This document shows positions 19,619-28,902 of a stretch of 64,000 nucleotides of DNA, in pieces. The DNA is taken from positions 4,092,001-4,156,000 of the forward strand of contig NZ_AP025518.1 of assembly GCF_022179545.1 (NCBI RefSeq). The letters run 5' to 3'. Within the stretch, counting starts at the first letter, position 1, and every line of letters begins with the position of its first letter. Below the pieces are notes generated by a model. It was not told the origin of the DNA, searched no databases, and saw nothing but the letters and a program-made list of their open reading frames with translations. Source of the stretch: Mycolicibacterium fortuitum subsp. fortuitum (GTDB lineage Bacteria; Actinomycetota; Actinomycetes; Mycobacteriales; Mycobacteriaceae). The position numbers were made by a program, and so were the translations under genes.

Positions 19619-20461
19619 GTGGATGCTCCCGAACTCGTCACCCTCCTGCAGGGCCGCCGCGTCGCGGTGCTGACGGGCGCCGGGATGTCGACCGATTCCG
19701 GTATCCCCGACTACCGCGGCCCGGATTCCCCGCCCAGCAACCCGATGACCATCCGGCAGTTCACCTCCGACCCGGTGTTCCGGCAGCGGTACTGGGCGCG
19801 TAACCACGTCGGCTGGCGACACATGCACGAGACGATGCCCAACGCCGGGCATCGCGCACTGGCCGCACTCGAATCGGCCGGTGTGGTGACCGGCCTGATC
19901 ACCCAGAACGTGGACCTGCTGCACAGCAAGGCGGGCAGCAGGTCGGTGGTCAACCTGCACGGCACCTACGCGCAGGTGATCTGCCTGGATTGCGGCGCGA
20001 CCCTGAGTCGCGACGAGCTGGCCGGGCTGTTGGAGGCCGCCAATCCCGGCTTCATCGAACGCGCCGAGTCGGTCGGTGGAATCGCGGTGGCACCGGACGC
20101 CGACGCCGTGATCAGCGAGACGGACTCGTTCACCATCGTGGACTGCCCGGTGTGTGCCGGCATGCTCAAACCCGACATCGTCTACTTCGGCGAGAGTGTC
20201 CCCAAAGCCCGAGTCGAACAAGCGTATTCAATGGTCGACGAGGCCGAGGCCCTGTTGGTGGCGGGGTCTTCCCTGACCGTCTACTCCGGCTACCGATTCG
20301 TCCGCCATGCCGCGGCCCACGGTTTCCCGGTCGGGATCATCAACCGCGGCGCCACCCGCGGCGACGACCTGGCCACCGTGAAGGTCGAAGCGGGCTGTTC
20401 GGAGATGTTGGTGCTGCTGGCCGGCGAGCTCAGGAGAATGTGCACGGCATCGACCGGATAG
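19619..20461 (+). CDS. Sir2-family NAD-dependent protein deacylase
   Basis: A 280-residue sirtuin. It has the NAD-binding GAGMSTDSGIPDYRG, the TQNVDLLHSKAG motif, the catalytic His in NLHGTY, and four zinc Cys in two pairs (CLDC and CPVC). KPDIVYFGESVP and the AGSSLTVYSG segment complete the fold. A GTG at 19619 starts the protein; a TATCCT hexamer seven bases upstream suggests a leaderless mRNA. A 50-residue insert between the zinc Cys pairs is typical of this class. It converges with the P450 gene, and the two overlap by 32 bases at their 3-prime ends. Confidence 0.88.
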   Translation: MDAPELVTLLQGRRVAVLTGAGMSTDSGIPDYRGPDSPPSNPMTIRQFTSDPVFRQRYWARNHVGWRHMHETMPNAGHRALAALESAGVVTGLITQNVDLLHSKAGSRSVVNLHGTYAQVICLDCGATLSRDELAGLLEAANPGFIERAESVGGIAVAPDADAVISETDSFTIVDCPVCAGMLKPDIVYFGESVPKARVEQAYSMVDEAEALLVAGSSLTVYSGYRFVRHAAAHGFPVGIINRGATRGDDLATVKVEAGCSEMLVLLAGELRRMCTASTG

Positions 20462-21716
20462 CGTGCACGAAATTGCCCGCCAGGTAGGCCGGCTCCCCTG
20501 CCGCGATATCGGGCAGCTGGTGCAACAGCTCACCGAAGATCGCCCGTAACTGTGTCCGGGCGACATGTGCGCCGAGGCAGAAGTGCCGCCCACCGCCACC
20601 GAAACCCAAGTGAGGGTTGGGCTTCCGGCTCAGGTCGAACACCTCGGGCGAGTCGAACACGTCGGCGTCCCGGTTGCCCGAGGCGTAGAACATCACCACC
20701 TTCTCCCCCGCCGAAATCTGCTGCCCGCCGAGTTCGACATCGACGGCCGCGGTGCGGCGGAAGGTCATCACCGGCGTCGCCCACCGCACGAACTCCTCGA
20801 CCGCACCACCGATCCGGTCGTCGAAATCCGCCATCAGCCAGGCACGTTGGTCAGGATGGTCGGTCAGCGCCCTGAGCGCGTGACTGGTGGTCTGGCGCGT
20901 GGTGTCATTGCCCGCCACGGCCAGCAGCACGAAGAACGCCGCGACCTCGGCATCGGTGAGCCGGTCCCCGTCGACCTCGGCGTGGACCAACGCGCTGATC
21001 AGGTCGTTGCTGGCGTTCTGCCTGCGTTCTGCGGCAAGGGCATTCGCCACCTGATGCAGGTACATCTGGTTCTGCAGCAGCACCTCCAGCGGGTTGCGTC
21101 CGGCCAGGTAGACCGGATCGGCCCACGACACCAGAGCGTCGGCGGCGTGTGCCACCTGCTGACGTTCGGACTCGGGAATCCCGACCATGTCCGACAGCGT
21201 GCGAATGGGCAGTTCCTTGGCGCACTGATCGACGAAGTCCACCCCGCTGCCGACTTCCTTGAGCTCGGCCACGATCTGGCGCGCGTTCTCCTTGATCGAA
21301 TCTTCGATGCGAGCCACCTGCCGGGGCGTGAACGCGGCATGGACCAGCTTGCGGATCAGCGTGTGCCGCGGTGCGTCCATGGCCAGGAAGGACTGTGAAG
21401 CCTCCAGCAGCTCCTCGGGAACCGACTCGAACAGCACCCCCTTGCCCGACAGGAAGGTCTCGCTGTCACGACTGACCGCCACGATGTCGGCATGCCGGGT
21501 GACCGCCCAAAACCCGCGATCGTCGGGATCCTGCATCAGCGCGTCCTCGACCGGTGGATGCCAACTGACCGGCCGGGACGCGCGCAGCTCGGCGAAGGCG
21601 ACCTCCCGTTCGGCGGCCGTGGTGGCCCAGAACACGCGGGACGAGAGGTCGATCGGGTCGTAGGGGCGGGCGGCCGACGGCCAGGACGGGGCGGATGTGA
21701 TGGGCGACACAGTCAT
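20430..21716 (-). CDS. Cytochrome P450
   Basis: This P450 has the I-helix AGNDTTRQTTSHAL, the ExxR-containing segment AVEEFVRWATPV, and the heme-binding loop LGFGGGGRHFCLGAHVARTQ with its Cys ligand. It resembles mycobacterial steroid- or fatty-acid-type CYPs but I cannot assign a family number. The start at 21716 (MTVSPITSAPS, 428 residues) is preferred over the ATG at 21740, which sits inside the operator palindrome at 21733-21749. It is divergent from a TetR regulator that probably controls it. No ferredoxin gene is adjacent. Its 3-prime end overlaps the sirtuin gene tail to tail. Confidence 0.87.
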   Translation of the reverse strand: MTVSPITSAPSWPSAARPYDPIDLSSRVFWATTAAEREVAFAELRASRPVSWHPPVEDALMQDPDDRGFWAVTRHADIVAVSRDSETFLSGKGVLFESVPEELLEASQSFLAMDAPRHTLIRKLVHAAFTPRQVARIEDSIKENARQIVAELKEVGSGVDFVDQCAKELPIRTLSDMVGIPESERQQVAHAADALVSWADPVYLAGRNPLEVLLQNQMYLHQVANALAAERRQNASNDLISALVHAEVDGDRLTDAEVAAFFVLLAVAGNDTTRQTTSHALRALTDHPDQRAWLMADFDDRIGGAVEEFVRWATPVMTFRRTAAVDVELGGQQISAGEKVVMFYASGNRDADVFDSPEVFDLSRKPNPHLGFGGGGRHFCLGAHVARTQLRAIFGELLHQLPDIAAGEPAYLAGNFVHAIRSMPCTFS

Positions 21717-21732
21717 GATGGTGACGATAAGT

Positions 21733-21749
21733 CTAGACATTGTGTCTAG
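21733..21749. promoter_or_regulatory. Palindromic operator between P450 and TetR genes
   Basis: CTAGACA-TTG-TGTCTAG is a perfect 7-3-7 palindrome centred in the 66-base gap between the divergent starts. On the minus strand a TTGACT (-35-like) and a TTATCG (-10-like), 17 bases apart, straddle it. On the plus strand it lies about where the -35 of the tetR promoter should be (TACGCT at 21771-21776). Bound TetR should therefore block both promoters. Confidence 0.72.
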
Positions 21750-21782
21750 TCAAGGTGTGACGAAAGCCGATACGCTGGGTCG

Positions 21783-22418
21783 ATGCCATCGGTAACGCGA
21801 AAACCGCAGGCCAAAAGGGAAGAACGGCGGGAACGGATCGAACGCCGGTTGCTCGATGCCACCGACCGGTTGATGGCCGACGGCACCAGCTTCACCGAGC
21901 TCAGCGTCGACAAACTCGCCACCGAGGCCGGCATCTCCAGGGCCAGCTTCTACATCTATTTCGAGGACAAGGGCCACCTGCTGCGCCGGCTGGCCAGCCA
22001 GGTGTTCGGCGATCTGACGCAGGCCGCCGAGCGGTGGTGGGGCGTGGCCGGGCGCCGCGACCCTGCCGATGTCCACGCCGCCATGGCGGGCATCATCGCC
22101 AGCTATCGGAGTCACCAGCCGGTGTTGATCGCGCTCAACGAGATGTCGGGCTATGACCCGTTGGTCGGGCAGACCTATCGTGAATTGTTGACCGGAATCG
22201 GCGACCAGCTCACCCGGGTCATCCAGGAGGGTCAGGCCGACGGGTCGATCCGGCGGCAGTTGCCTGCCGCCGTCACCGCCAGCACGCTGACCTGGATGGT
22301 GGAACGGACCTGCCACCAGAACCTGCCGTCACAGCCCGCGTCCTACGATGCCGAGCTGGCCGACACGCTCACCGAGATCATCTGGGGTGCCCTGTATCTG
22401 GAGTCCCCACCCCGCTGA
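21783..22418 (+). CDS. TetR-family transcriptional regulator
   Basis: A 211-residue TetR protein. The N-terminal helix-turn-helix reads FTELSVDKLATEAGISRASFYIYFEDKGHLL at about residues 36-66, and a helical ligand-binding domain follows. It is divergent from the P450 gene with a shared palindrome between, so it most likely represses the P450 and itself. TACGCT ends six bases before the ATG, pointing to a leaderless mRNA. It ends inside the bidirectional hairpin shared with proB. Confidence 0.88.
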   Translation: MPSVTRKPQAKREERRERIERRLLDATDRLMADGTSFTELSVDKLATEAGISRASFYIYFEDKGHLLRRLASQVFGDLTQAAERWWGVAGRRDPADVHAAMAGIIASYRSHQPVLIALNEMSGYDPLVGQTYRELLTGIGDQLTRVIQEGQADGSIRRQLPAAVTASTLTWMVERTCHQNLPSQPASYDAELADTLTEIIWGALYLESPPR

Positions 22419-22465
22419 TTTGGGTGCGTTCGGTAACGCTCAGCGTTACTCGTTGCACCCAAATC
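22417..22465. terminator. Bidirectional hairpin between tetR and proB
   Basis: An 11-base outer stem (GATTTGGGTGC 22417-22427 with GCACCCAAATC 22455-22465) encloses a second 7-base stem, GTAACGC-TCA-GCGTTAC (22433-22449). It fills the whole gap between the convergent stop codons and overlaps the tetR TGA. It has no U-tract, as is common for mycobacterial hairpin terminators. Confidence 0.75.
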
Positions 22466-22466
22466 G

Positions 22467-23567
22467 CTAGAGGGCGACCAGATCGTCGGCGTGCACTGCG
22501 GGCCGGCGCAGTTCGGCCGGCAGGTCAGTTGTCGAGCGGCCGATGATCGCGGCCAGCTCCGAGGCCTCGTAGGCCACCACGCCACGAGCAACGGTCTGCC
22601 CGTCGAGCCCCCGCAGATCCACCACATCGCCGCCGTGGAACTGACCGGCGACCTCGGTGATCCCGGCAGGAAGCAGCGAGCGCCGCTGCTTGACCACCGC
22701 GCGCACCGCGCCATCGTCCAGCGTCAGCGCCCCGTGCGACTCAGCGGCGTGGCGCACCCAGAAGCGGCGCGCCGACATCCGCTCAGGCCGCGGCGCGAAC
22801 ACCGTGCCGACCGAGGCATCGCTGAGCGCCGCACCCGCATCGGCCGCAGCGGCCAGCAGCACCGGCACCCCGGCGTCGGCGGCCAACAGCGCCGAGGACA
22901 GCTTCGAGGCCATCCCGCCGGTACCCAGGTGGCTGCCCCCGCCGGCCACCACTCCGTCCAGATCGCCGTGCGCAGAGACCTCAGGAATGAAGCGCGCGTT
23001 ACCTTTTCGCGGATCAGAATCGTAGAGGCCGTCGATATCGGAAAGCAGGATCAGGGCATCGGCTCCGACCAGCTGGGCCACCAGTGCCGAAAGCCGGTCA
23101 TTGTCACCGAACCTGATCTCGTTGGTGGCCACGGTGTCGTTCTCGTTGACGATCGCGACCGCATGCAGAGCGCGCAACCGGTCCAATGTGCGCTGGGCAT
23201 TGTTGTGCTGCACCCGCATCGCGATGTCGTGGGCAGTCAGCAGTACCTGGCCGACCGTACGGTTGTAGACCGCGAACGCCGAACTCCAGGCGTTGACCAA
23301 CGCCACCTGCCCGACGCTGGCCGCCGCCTGCTTGGTGGCCAGATCCGTTGGGCGCTTGGAGAGTCCGAGCGGCTCGATGCCTGCGGCAATGGCACCCGAG
23401 GAGACGATCACCAGATCGGAGCCGGCCCGCATCCGACCCTCGATGGCCTCGACCAGAACGGCGAGCCTACCGGCGTCGAAGACCCCGGAGGGGGTGGTCA
23501 GTGCCGTGGTGCCGATCTTGACGACAACCCTGCGGGCGGTGCGGATCGCCTCGCGATGAGCGCTCAC
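22467..23567 (-). CDS. proB: Glutamate 5-kinase
   Basis: ProB phosphorylates glutamate, the first step of proline synthesis. The 366-residue protein has an N-terminal amino-acid kinase domain ([56 protein letters not shown]) and a C-terminal PUA domain ([19 protein letters not shown]). Its ATG overlaps the obg stop by four bases, placing it last in the rplU-rpmA-obg-proB unit. Confidence 0.94.
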   Translation of the reverse strand: MSAHREAIRTARRVVVKIGTTALTTPSGVFDAGRLAVLVEAIEGRMRAGSDLVIVSSGAIAAGIEPLGLSKRPTDLATKQAAASVGQVALVNAWSSAFAVYNRTVGQVLLTAHDIAMRVQHNNAQRTLDRLRALHAVAIVNENDTVATNEIRFGDNDRLSALVAQLVGADALILLSDIDGLYDSDPRKGNARFIPEVSAHGDLDGVVAGGGSHLGTGGMASKLSSALLAADAGVPVLLAAAADAGAALSDASVGTVFAPRPERMSARRFWVRHAAESHGALTLDDGAVRAVVKQRRSLLPAGITEVAGQFHGGDVVDLRGLDGQTVARGVVAYEASELAAIIGRSTTDLPAELRRPAVHADDLVAL

Positions 23568-25012
23568 GCGTCCTCGCTACCGGGTTGCCGGCGCTCCCGT
23601 CGGGCAGCCTTACGCTCGGCGGCACCGATACGGTCCGTCTGCTCCAGGCGGATGTCGGTGCCGCGGCCGGTCAGCGGCATGTCCACACCGGCAGGGGTCT
23701 GCGGTTCCCAGTCAAAGGTCATGTCGCCGATCGTCACGGCACATCCGGGCTTGGCGCCCTTCTTCCACAACGCTTCTTCGACGCCCAACCGTGCCAACCG
23801 GTCACCCAGGTAACCGACTGCCTCGTCGTTGTCGAAGTTGGTCTGGGCAATCCAGCGCTCGGGCCGGGTGCCGCGCACGATGAACCCGCCGTAGCCGTCG
23901 GTCTCGACGGTGAATCCGCTGTCGTCGACGGCGATCGGCCGGATCACCGGACGCCTGGGCACCACCTCGGGCTGTGCGTCGCGGTAGGCCTTCACCATCT
24001 CCCACAGCGCGAAGATCAACGGACGCAACCCGTCACGGCTGACCGTCGAGATCTCGTACACCGGCCAGCCGAACCGTTCGGCCACCTCCTCGCGCACGAA
24101 GTCTGCCAACTCACGCGCGTCGGGAACGTCGATCTTGTTGAGCACGACCGCACGTGGCCGCGAGGCCAGGTCGCCCAGGGTCGAATCACCCTGCAGAGTC
24201 GGGGTGTACGCCGCGAGTTCGGCCTCCAGCGCCTCGATGTCGGAAATCGGGTCACGCCCGGGTTCCATCGTGGCGCAGTCGACGACGTGCACGAGCACCG
24301 CACAGCGCTCGAGGTGCCGAAGGAATTCCAGGCCGAGGCCACGCCCCTCGGACGCACCCGGGATCAGACCCGGAACATCGGCCACGGTGAAGGTGTTGTC
24401 CCCCGCCGACACCACGCCGAGGTTGGGAACCAGTGTGGTGAACGGATAATCGGCGATCTTGGGCTTGGCGGCCGAGATGGTCGACACCAGAGAAGACTTG
24501 CCCGCCGACGGGAAACCGATCAGGCCGACATCGGCGACGGTCTTGAGTTCGAGCGTGAGGTCCCGGGTCTGGCCCTTCTCACCGAGCAGGGCGAAGCCGG
24601 GAGCCTTGCGGGCTCGAGAAGCGAGCGCGGCGTTTCCGAGCCCACCGCGACCACCTTGTGCGGCCTCGAACCGGGTACCGGCACCGACCATGTCGGCCAG
24701 CATGCGGCCGTCCTCGTCGAGTACCACGGTGCCGTCAGGCACCCGCACGATCAGATCGTCGCCCGCAGCACCGTCACGATTACTGCCCGCACCCTGTTTA
24801 CCCGAGGGCGCAACGACATGGGGGTGGAAGTGGAAGTCCAGCAGGGTGTGCACCTGCGGATCCACGACAAGCACAATGCTGCCGCCACGGCCACCGTTGC
24901 CGCCGTCAGGACCGCCGAGAGGTTTGAATTTCTCGCGGTGCACCGACGCGCAGCCGTGGCCGCCGTTGCCTGCACTGGCATGGATGACGACGCGGTCGAC
25001 AAACCGTGGCAT
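23564..25012 (-). CDS. obg: GTPase Obg (ribosome assembly)
   Basis: An essential GTPase that binds the 50S subunit during assembly. The N-terminal Obg fold is Gly-rich ([31 protein letters not shown]). The G domain has [25 protein letters not shown] and NKIDVPD. The C-terminal OCT domain is present ([19 protein letters not shown]), for 482 residues in all. It lies downstream of rpmA across a 90-base gap that contains a strong dyad (25023-25089), and overlaps proB. Confidence 0.95.
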   Translation of the reverse strand: MPRFVDRVVIHASAGNGGHGCASVHREKFKPLGGPDGGNGGRGGSIVLVVDPQVHTLLDFHFHPHVVAPSGKQGAGSNRDGAAGDDLIVRVPDGTVVLDEDGRMLADMVGAGTRFEAAQGGRGGLGNAALASRARKAPGFALLGEKGQTRDLTLELKTVADVGLIGFPSAGKSSLVSTISAAKPKIADYPFTTLVPNLGVVSAGDNTFTVADVPGLIPGASEGRGLGLEFLRHLERCAVLVHVVDCATMEPGRDPISDIEALEAELAAYTPTLQGDSTLGDLASRPRAVVLNKIDVPDARELADFVREEVAERFGWPVYEISTVSRDGLRPLIFALWEMVKAYRDAQPEVVPRRPVIRPIAVDDSGFTVETDGYGGFIVRGTRPERWIAQTNFDNDEAVGYLGDRLARLGVEEALWKKGAKPGCAVTIGDMTFDWEPQTPAGVDMPLTGRGTDIRLEQTDRIGAAERKAARRERRQPGSEDA

Positions 25013-25022
25013 CGGACATCCT

Positions 25023-25089
25023 CTCCGTCGAATGTGAAGCTATTGCGATAGTCCTATCGAGAACTCGCAGCTGCTTCACATTCGCGGAG
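25023..25089 (-). promoter_or_regulatory. Long imperfect hairpin between rpmA and obg
   Basis: CTCCG-t-CGAATGTGAAGC (25023-25040) pairs with GCTTCACATTCG-CGGAG (25073-25089): 17 base pairs with one bulged base, enclosing a smaller CGATAG/CTATCG dyad (25046-25059). It lies inside the rpmA-obg gap within a presumed operon and ends about 10 bases before the obg start. It could be a partial terminator, a processing site, or a control on obg translation. Confidence 0.6.
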
Positions 25090-25102
25090 AATCCTCTTGG
25101 TC

Positions 25103-25369
25103 TCAGGCCTCCGGACGCGGCACGGGAACGATGTTCACGTGCTTGCGGCCGCGCTTGGAACCGAACTCCACCGAGCCCGGGGCCAGTGCGAACAGCGTGT
25201 CATCGCCACCACGGCCGACGTTGACGCCGGGGTGGAAGTGGGTGCCGCGCTGACGGACCAGGATCTCGCCGGCCTTGACGACCTGGCCGCCGAATCGCTT
25301 CACGCCGAGCCGCTGTGCTGCTGATTCACGACCGTTGCGAGAGCTGGAAGCGCCCTTCTTGTGTGCCAT
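25103..25369 (-). CDS. rpmA: 50S ribosomal protein L27
   Basis: An 88-residue L27 with the typical start [28 protein letters not shown] and GNHxG-like [21 protein letters not shown]27 reaches into the peptidyl transferase centre. The N-terminus starts directly with MAHKKG, without the cleaved extension found in Firmicutes. It follows rplU by 15 bases. Confidence 0.97.
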   Translation of the reverse strand: MAHKKGASSSRNGRESAAQRLGVKRFGGQVVKAGEILVRQRGTHFHPGVNVGRGGDDTLFALAPGSVEFGSKRGRKHVNIVPVPRPEA

Positions 25370-25384
25370 TAGTTCGCTCCCTCG

Positions 25385-25696
25385 CTACTTGATGCCGGTG
25401 ACCTTGAGCACGGTCAGCTGCTGACGGTGCCCCTGGCGCTTGTGGTAGCCGGTCTTGTTCTTGAACTTGTGGATGCGGATCTTGGGACCCTTGGTGTGCT
25501 CGAGCACCTCGCCGGTGACGGCGACCTTGGCCAGGTCATCAGCCTTGCTGGTGACGTTGGCGCCGTCGACCACGAGGGCCACGGGCAGCGACACCGACGC
25601 GCCGGGCTCGGCGTCGAGCTTCTCAACCTTCACCACGTCACCTGCGGCAACCTTGTACTGCTTGCCGCCGGTCTTGACGATTGCGTATGTCGCCAT
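25385..25696 (-). CDS. rplU: 50S ribosomal protein L21
   Basis: A 103-residue L21 ([25 protein letters not shown], ending [15 protein letters not shown]), which binds 23S rRNA early in 50S assembly. It is first in the rplU-rpmA-obg-proB unit. Its promoter probably lies in the 165-base gap to rne (see the candidate at 25795-25824). Confidence 0.97.
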   Translation of the reverse strand: MATYAIVKTGGKQYKVAAGDVVKVEKLDAEPGASVSLPVALVVDGANVTSKADDLAKVAVTGEVLEHTKGPKIRIHKFKNKTGYHKRQGHRQQLTVLKVTGIK

Positions 25697-25794
25697 CGTG
25701 TCCTCTGCTCTGCTGCTCTCTGCGGGCGCGCGCTACCGGTCGGTGCGTGCGCGGGTCTTGGGTGGCGGGATGCCCCGCCGTCACCGGCCTGCGA

Positions 25795-25824
25795 CTGTTA
25801 CAGGCACTGGAGACAACTGGTCAA
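25795..25824 (-). promoter_or_regulatory. Candidate promoter of the rplU-rpmA-obg unit
   Basis: Read on the minus strand, TTGACC (25824-25819) and TAACAG (25800-25795) are 18 bases apart, upstream of rplU. The -35 is also part of one arm of the hairpin at 25817-25838. A start near 25788 would give a leader of about 90 bases. Confidence 0.45.
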
Positions 25825-25865
25825 GGGTACTTGACCAGCTGGTAGAGGGTCAAACCGCCCTCTAC
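25817..25865 (-). terminator. Tandem hairpins at the end of rne
   Basis: Two perfect hairpins stand side by side: GTAGAGGG/CCCTCTAC (25842-25865, 8 bp, loop of 8), which includes the rne TAG stop, and CTGGTCAAG/CTTGACCAG (25817-25838, 9 bp, GGTA loop). They probably end the rne transcript before the rplU promoter. No U-tract follows. Confidence 0.65.
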
Positions 25866-28800
25866 TCATGGCTCGGCGGCCCCGCCGGCCTTGCCGCGGC
25901 ACGTCGCCGAGTGCGGCCGCGGCTCTGCGGTGCCTCGACTACCACGGGCTCGGGTACCTGGTAGACGTCCACTTCCGCCGCATCAGGCTCAGCGTCCTCA
26001 GAATCGTCGGAGTCGTCGAACTCGTCCGAGTCGTCCTCATCTGAGTCGTCCTCGTCCTCGTCCTCATCGGAGTCGTCATCCGAATCATCGTCGATGTCGT
26101 CCAGGTCGTCATCGTCGTCATCGTCGAGGTCCTCGTCATCGAGGTCGATCTCGTCCTCGTCTTCGTCCTCGTCCGAGACGTCGTCGGACTCATCGGCGTC
26201 CGGCACGTCGAACTCACCATCGGTGGATTCGTCGGTGCCGTCCACGAGCTCGGCCGTGACCTGCTCGTCGCCTTCGCCTTCAGGCGTCTCGCCGGCAGTG
26301 TCCTCGTCGAGCGACTCGTCGTCGTGGTGACGGCCGTTGGCCGCGGCCATCGCCTTGAACATCGGGTGTTCGCCGGCCGGATGGTCGGGCACCTTGACGA
26401 CGGGCACCTCTTCGGGCTCGGGGCGGGCATTGCCGCGCTTGCCGCGCTTGCTGCGGCGGCCGCCGCCGCTGCCACTGGCTTCTGTCTTGCGTCCGGTGTT
26501 CGATGACGACGCCGTGTCGACCGGGTCGCCGTGCAGCACGATGCCGCGGCCCGCACAGTGCGTGCAGGTGGTCGAGAATGCCTCGACCAGACCGGTTCCC
26601 AACCGCTTTCGGGTCAGCTGCACGAGACCCAGTGAAGTCACCTCTGACACCTGATGGCGGGTGCGGTCACGCCCCAGCGCCTCGGTCAGCCGACGCAGCA
26701 CCAGATCCCGGTTCGATTCGAGCACCATGTCGATGAAGTCGATGACCACGATGCCGCCGATGTCGCGCAACCTCAGTTGCCTGACGATCTCCTCAGCGGC
26801 TTCCAGGTTGTTGCGGGTGACGGTCTGTTCGAGGTTGCCACCGGCACCGGTGAACTTTCCGGTGTTGACGTCGACGACGGTCATCGCCTCGGTGCGGTCG
26901 ATGACGAGGGTTCCACCTGAGGGCAGCCACACCTTGCGGTCCATCGCCTTGGCCAGCTGCTCGTCGATCCGGTGCACCGCGAACACGTCGGGAGCGTCGG
27001 CGCCACCGGCCGGTTCGTACTTGGTGAGCCTGCCCACGAGGTCAGGTGCGACGGTGTTCACATAGGAGTTGATGGTCTCCCAGGCCTCGTCGCCGGAGAC
27101 GATCAGGCCGGAGAAGTCCTCGTTGAACAGGTCGCGAATGACCTTGACCAGAACGTCGGGCTCCTCGTAGAGGGCGACGGCTGCGCCGGCCTTCTTCTCG
27201 GTGACTTCGGCGGCCTTGGCCTCGATCTCGGTCCAGCGCTGCTGCAACCGCTCGACATCGGAACGGATGTCTTCTTCCTTGACGCCCTCCGACGCCGTCC
27301 TGATGATCACGCCGGCGTCGGCGGGAACCACCTCTTTGAGGATCTCCTTGAGCCGCTGGCGTTCGGTGTCGGGCAGCTTGCGGCTGATGCCGGTCGACGA
27401 CGCACCGGGCACATAGACCAGGTAGCGGCCTGCCAGCGAGACCTGGGTGGTGAGCCGGGCGCCCTTGTGCCCCACCGGATCCTTGCTGACCTGGACGACC
27501 ACATAGTCGCCAGGCTTGAGGGCCTGCTCGATCTTGCGGTTCGACCCGCCCAGGCCTGCGGCCTCCCAGTTGACCTCACCGGCGTAGAGCACACCGTTGC
27601 GGCCCCGGCCGATGTCCACGAACGCCGCCTCCATCGAGGGCAGCACGTTCTGCACGATGCCGAGGTAGATGTTGCCGACCAAAGATGCGGACGCCGCTGA
27701 GGTGACGAAGTGCTCCACGACGACGCCGTCTTCCAGCACGGCGATCTGGGTGTAGCGGGCGCCCTCGTGCGGCGGCTCGGTGCGGATCTTGTCGCGCACG
27801 ATCATGGTGCGTTCGACGGCTTCGCGCCGGGCCAGGAACTCGGCCTCGCTCAGGATCGGGGGGCGTCGACGACCTGCGTCGCGGCCGTCACGACGGCGCT
27901 GGCGCTTGGCTTCCAGCCGGGTCGATCCGCTGATCCCCTGGATCTCGGAATCGTCGCTGCCCTTGTTCGACCGCTCGGACCGGGGCGCACGCTCGTGCAC
28001 GACGGTGTTCGGCGGGTCGTCCGGGGACCCGACGTCGTCGTTGTCCCCGGAACCCGACTTGCGCCGGCGGCGACGACGGCGACGACGGTTGCTGCCGTCG
28101 CCTGCCGCGGTGTCCTCGTCGTTGCCCTCGTCCGACTCGTCGGAGTCGTCGTCGGAATCCTGGTCGGAATCGCTCTGGTCGTCGGCGGTGTCGGTGTCGG
28201 AATCCGGGCCCGAATCGGAGGCATTGTCATCCAACTGCTCACCGCGCCCGCGCCCGCGGCCCCGGCGACCCCGGCGGCGGCGTCGTGCGGCAGGACGATC
28301 TGCCTGCTCGTCGTCCGACTCGGAGTCGGTATCGGTGCCGGTATCGGCGTCTTCGTCCTCGTCGTCGTCCTCGTCGTCGATGTGCACCGGCGCGAAGCTG
28401 ACGGGTTGAGGTGCGACGAACAACGGCAGGTAATCGGCGCGCTCGGTGTGCGCTTCGCGGGCCGCAGGGATGTTCGCGGTCTCCAGGATCAGCCGGGACT
28501 CGGGCTCGTCGCCCACCAGGACGGCGTCGGGCTCGGAAGCGTCGGCTGCACCGGACTCGGCCTGGGATGCTTCTGCGGGAACCTCGGTTGTCTCGGTCAC
28601 GATGACGCTGACCGCCTCGACCTGCACCGGTTCTGCCTGCTCGACCGGCTGCGGCTCGGTCGACGGCTCAGCCGAGCCGAGGGCCAGTGCGTCACGGACC
28701 CGCTCGGCGTCAGCCTTGTCGATGGTGGAGTGGGCACTGCGCTGACGGCCGTCGAACTCTGCCAGGGCGTCGAGGACGCGCCGGCTGGTCGTGCCGAGCA

Positions 28801-28891
28801 CCCGAGCCAGGGAGTGGACTCTCAGTCGCTCGGGCAGTCCCTCCTGCGGAGTCTGGGTTGATAGGTCGTCATTCTGGGCATCTTCGGCCAC
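25862..28891 (-). CDS. rne: Ribonuclease E/G
   Basis: This 1009-residue RNase E is the main endonuclease of mRNA turnover and rRNA processing. A long N-terminal extension has DED-rich runs and Arg-rich blocks. The catalytic core follows: an S1 domain (VGNIYLGIVQNVLPSMEAAFVD region), the metal-binding Asp residues in TVVDVNTGKFTG and GGIVVIDFIDMVLES, and the zinc-link CTHCAGRG. The C-terminal tail is almost pure Asp/Glu/Ser for about 100 residues. The start is a GTG at 28891 with GAGGAGA before it. The strong acidic tracts create long Ser-rich antisense ORFs that are not genes. Confidence 0.94.
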   Translation of the reverse strand: MAEDAQNDDLSTQTPQEGLPERLRVHSLARVLGTTSRRVLDALAEFDGRQRSAHSTIDKADAERVRDALALGSAEPSTEPQPVEQAEPVQVEAVSVIVTETTEVPAEASQAESGAADASEPDAVLVGDEPESRLILETANIPAAREAHTERADYLPLFVAPQPVSFAPVHIDDEDDDEDEDADTGTDTDSESDDEQADRPAARRRRRGRRGRGRGRGEQLDDNASDSGPDSDTDTADDQSDSDQDSDDDSDESDEGNDEDTAAGDGSNRRRRRRRRRKSGSGDNDDVGSPDDPPNTVVHERAPRSERSNKGSDDSEIQGISGSTRLEAKRQRRRDGRDAGRRRPPILSEAEFLARREAVERTMIVRDKIRTEPPHEGARYTQIAVLEDGVVVEHFVTSAASASLVGNIYLGIVQNVLPSMEAAFVDIGRGRNGVLYAGEVNWEAAGLGGSNRKIEQALKPGDYVVVQVSKDPVGHKGARLTTQVSLAGRYLVYVPGASSTGISRKLPDTERQRLKEILKEVVPADAGVIIRTASEGVKEEDIRSDVERLQQRWTEIEAKAAEVTEKKAGAAVALYEEPDVLVKVIRDLFNEDFSGLIVSGDEAWETINSYVNTVAPDLVGRLTKYEPAGGADAPDVFAVHRIDEQLAKAMDRKVWLPSGGTLVIDRTEAMTVVDVNTGKFTGAGGNLEQTVTRNNLEAAEEIVRQLRLRDIGGIVVIDFIDMVLESNRDLVLRRLTEALGRDRTRHQVSEVTSLGLVQLTRKRLGTGLVEAFSTTCTHCAGRGIVLHGDPVDTASSSNTGRKTEASGSGGGRRSKRGKRGNARPEPEEVPVVKVPDHPAGEHPMFKAMAAANGRHHDDESLDEDTAGETPEGEGDEQVTAELVDGTDESTDGEFDVPDADESDDVSDEDEDEDEIDLDDEDLDDDDDDDLDDIDDDSDDDSDEDEDEDDSDEDDSDEFDDSDDSEDAEPDAAEVDVYQVPEPVVVEAPQSRGRTRRRAAARPAGPPSHE

Positions 28892-28902
28892 GAATTCTCC
28901 TC

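Noticed and set aside
25939..28861. Long Ser- and Arg-rich ORFs antisense to or out of frame with rne
   Set aside because: They arise from the GAC/GAG-rich codons of the acidic arms and have no family resemblance.
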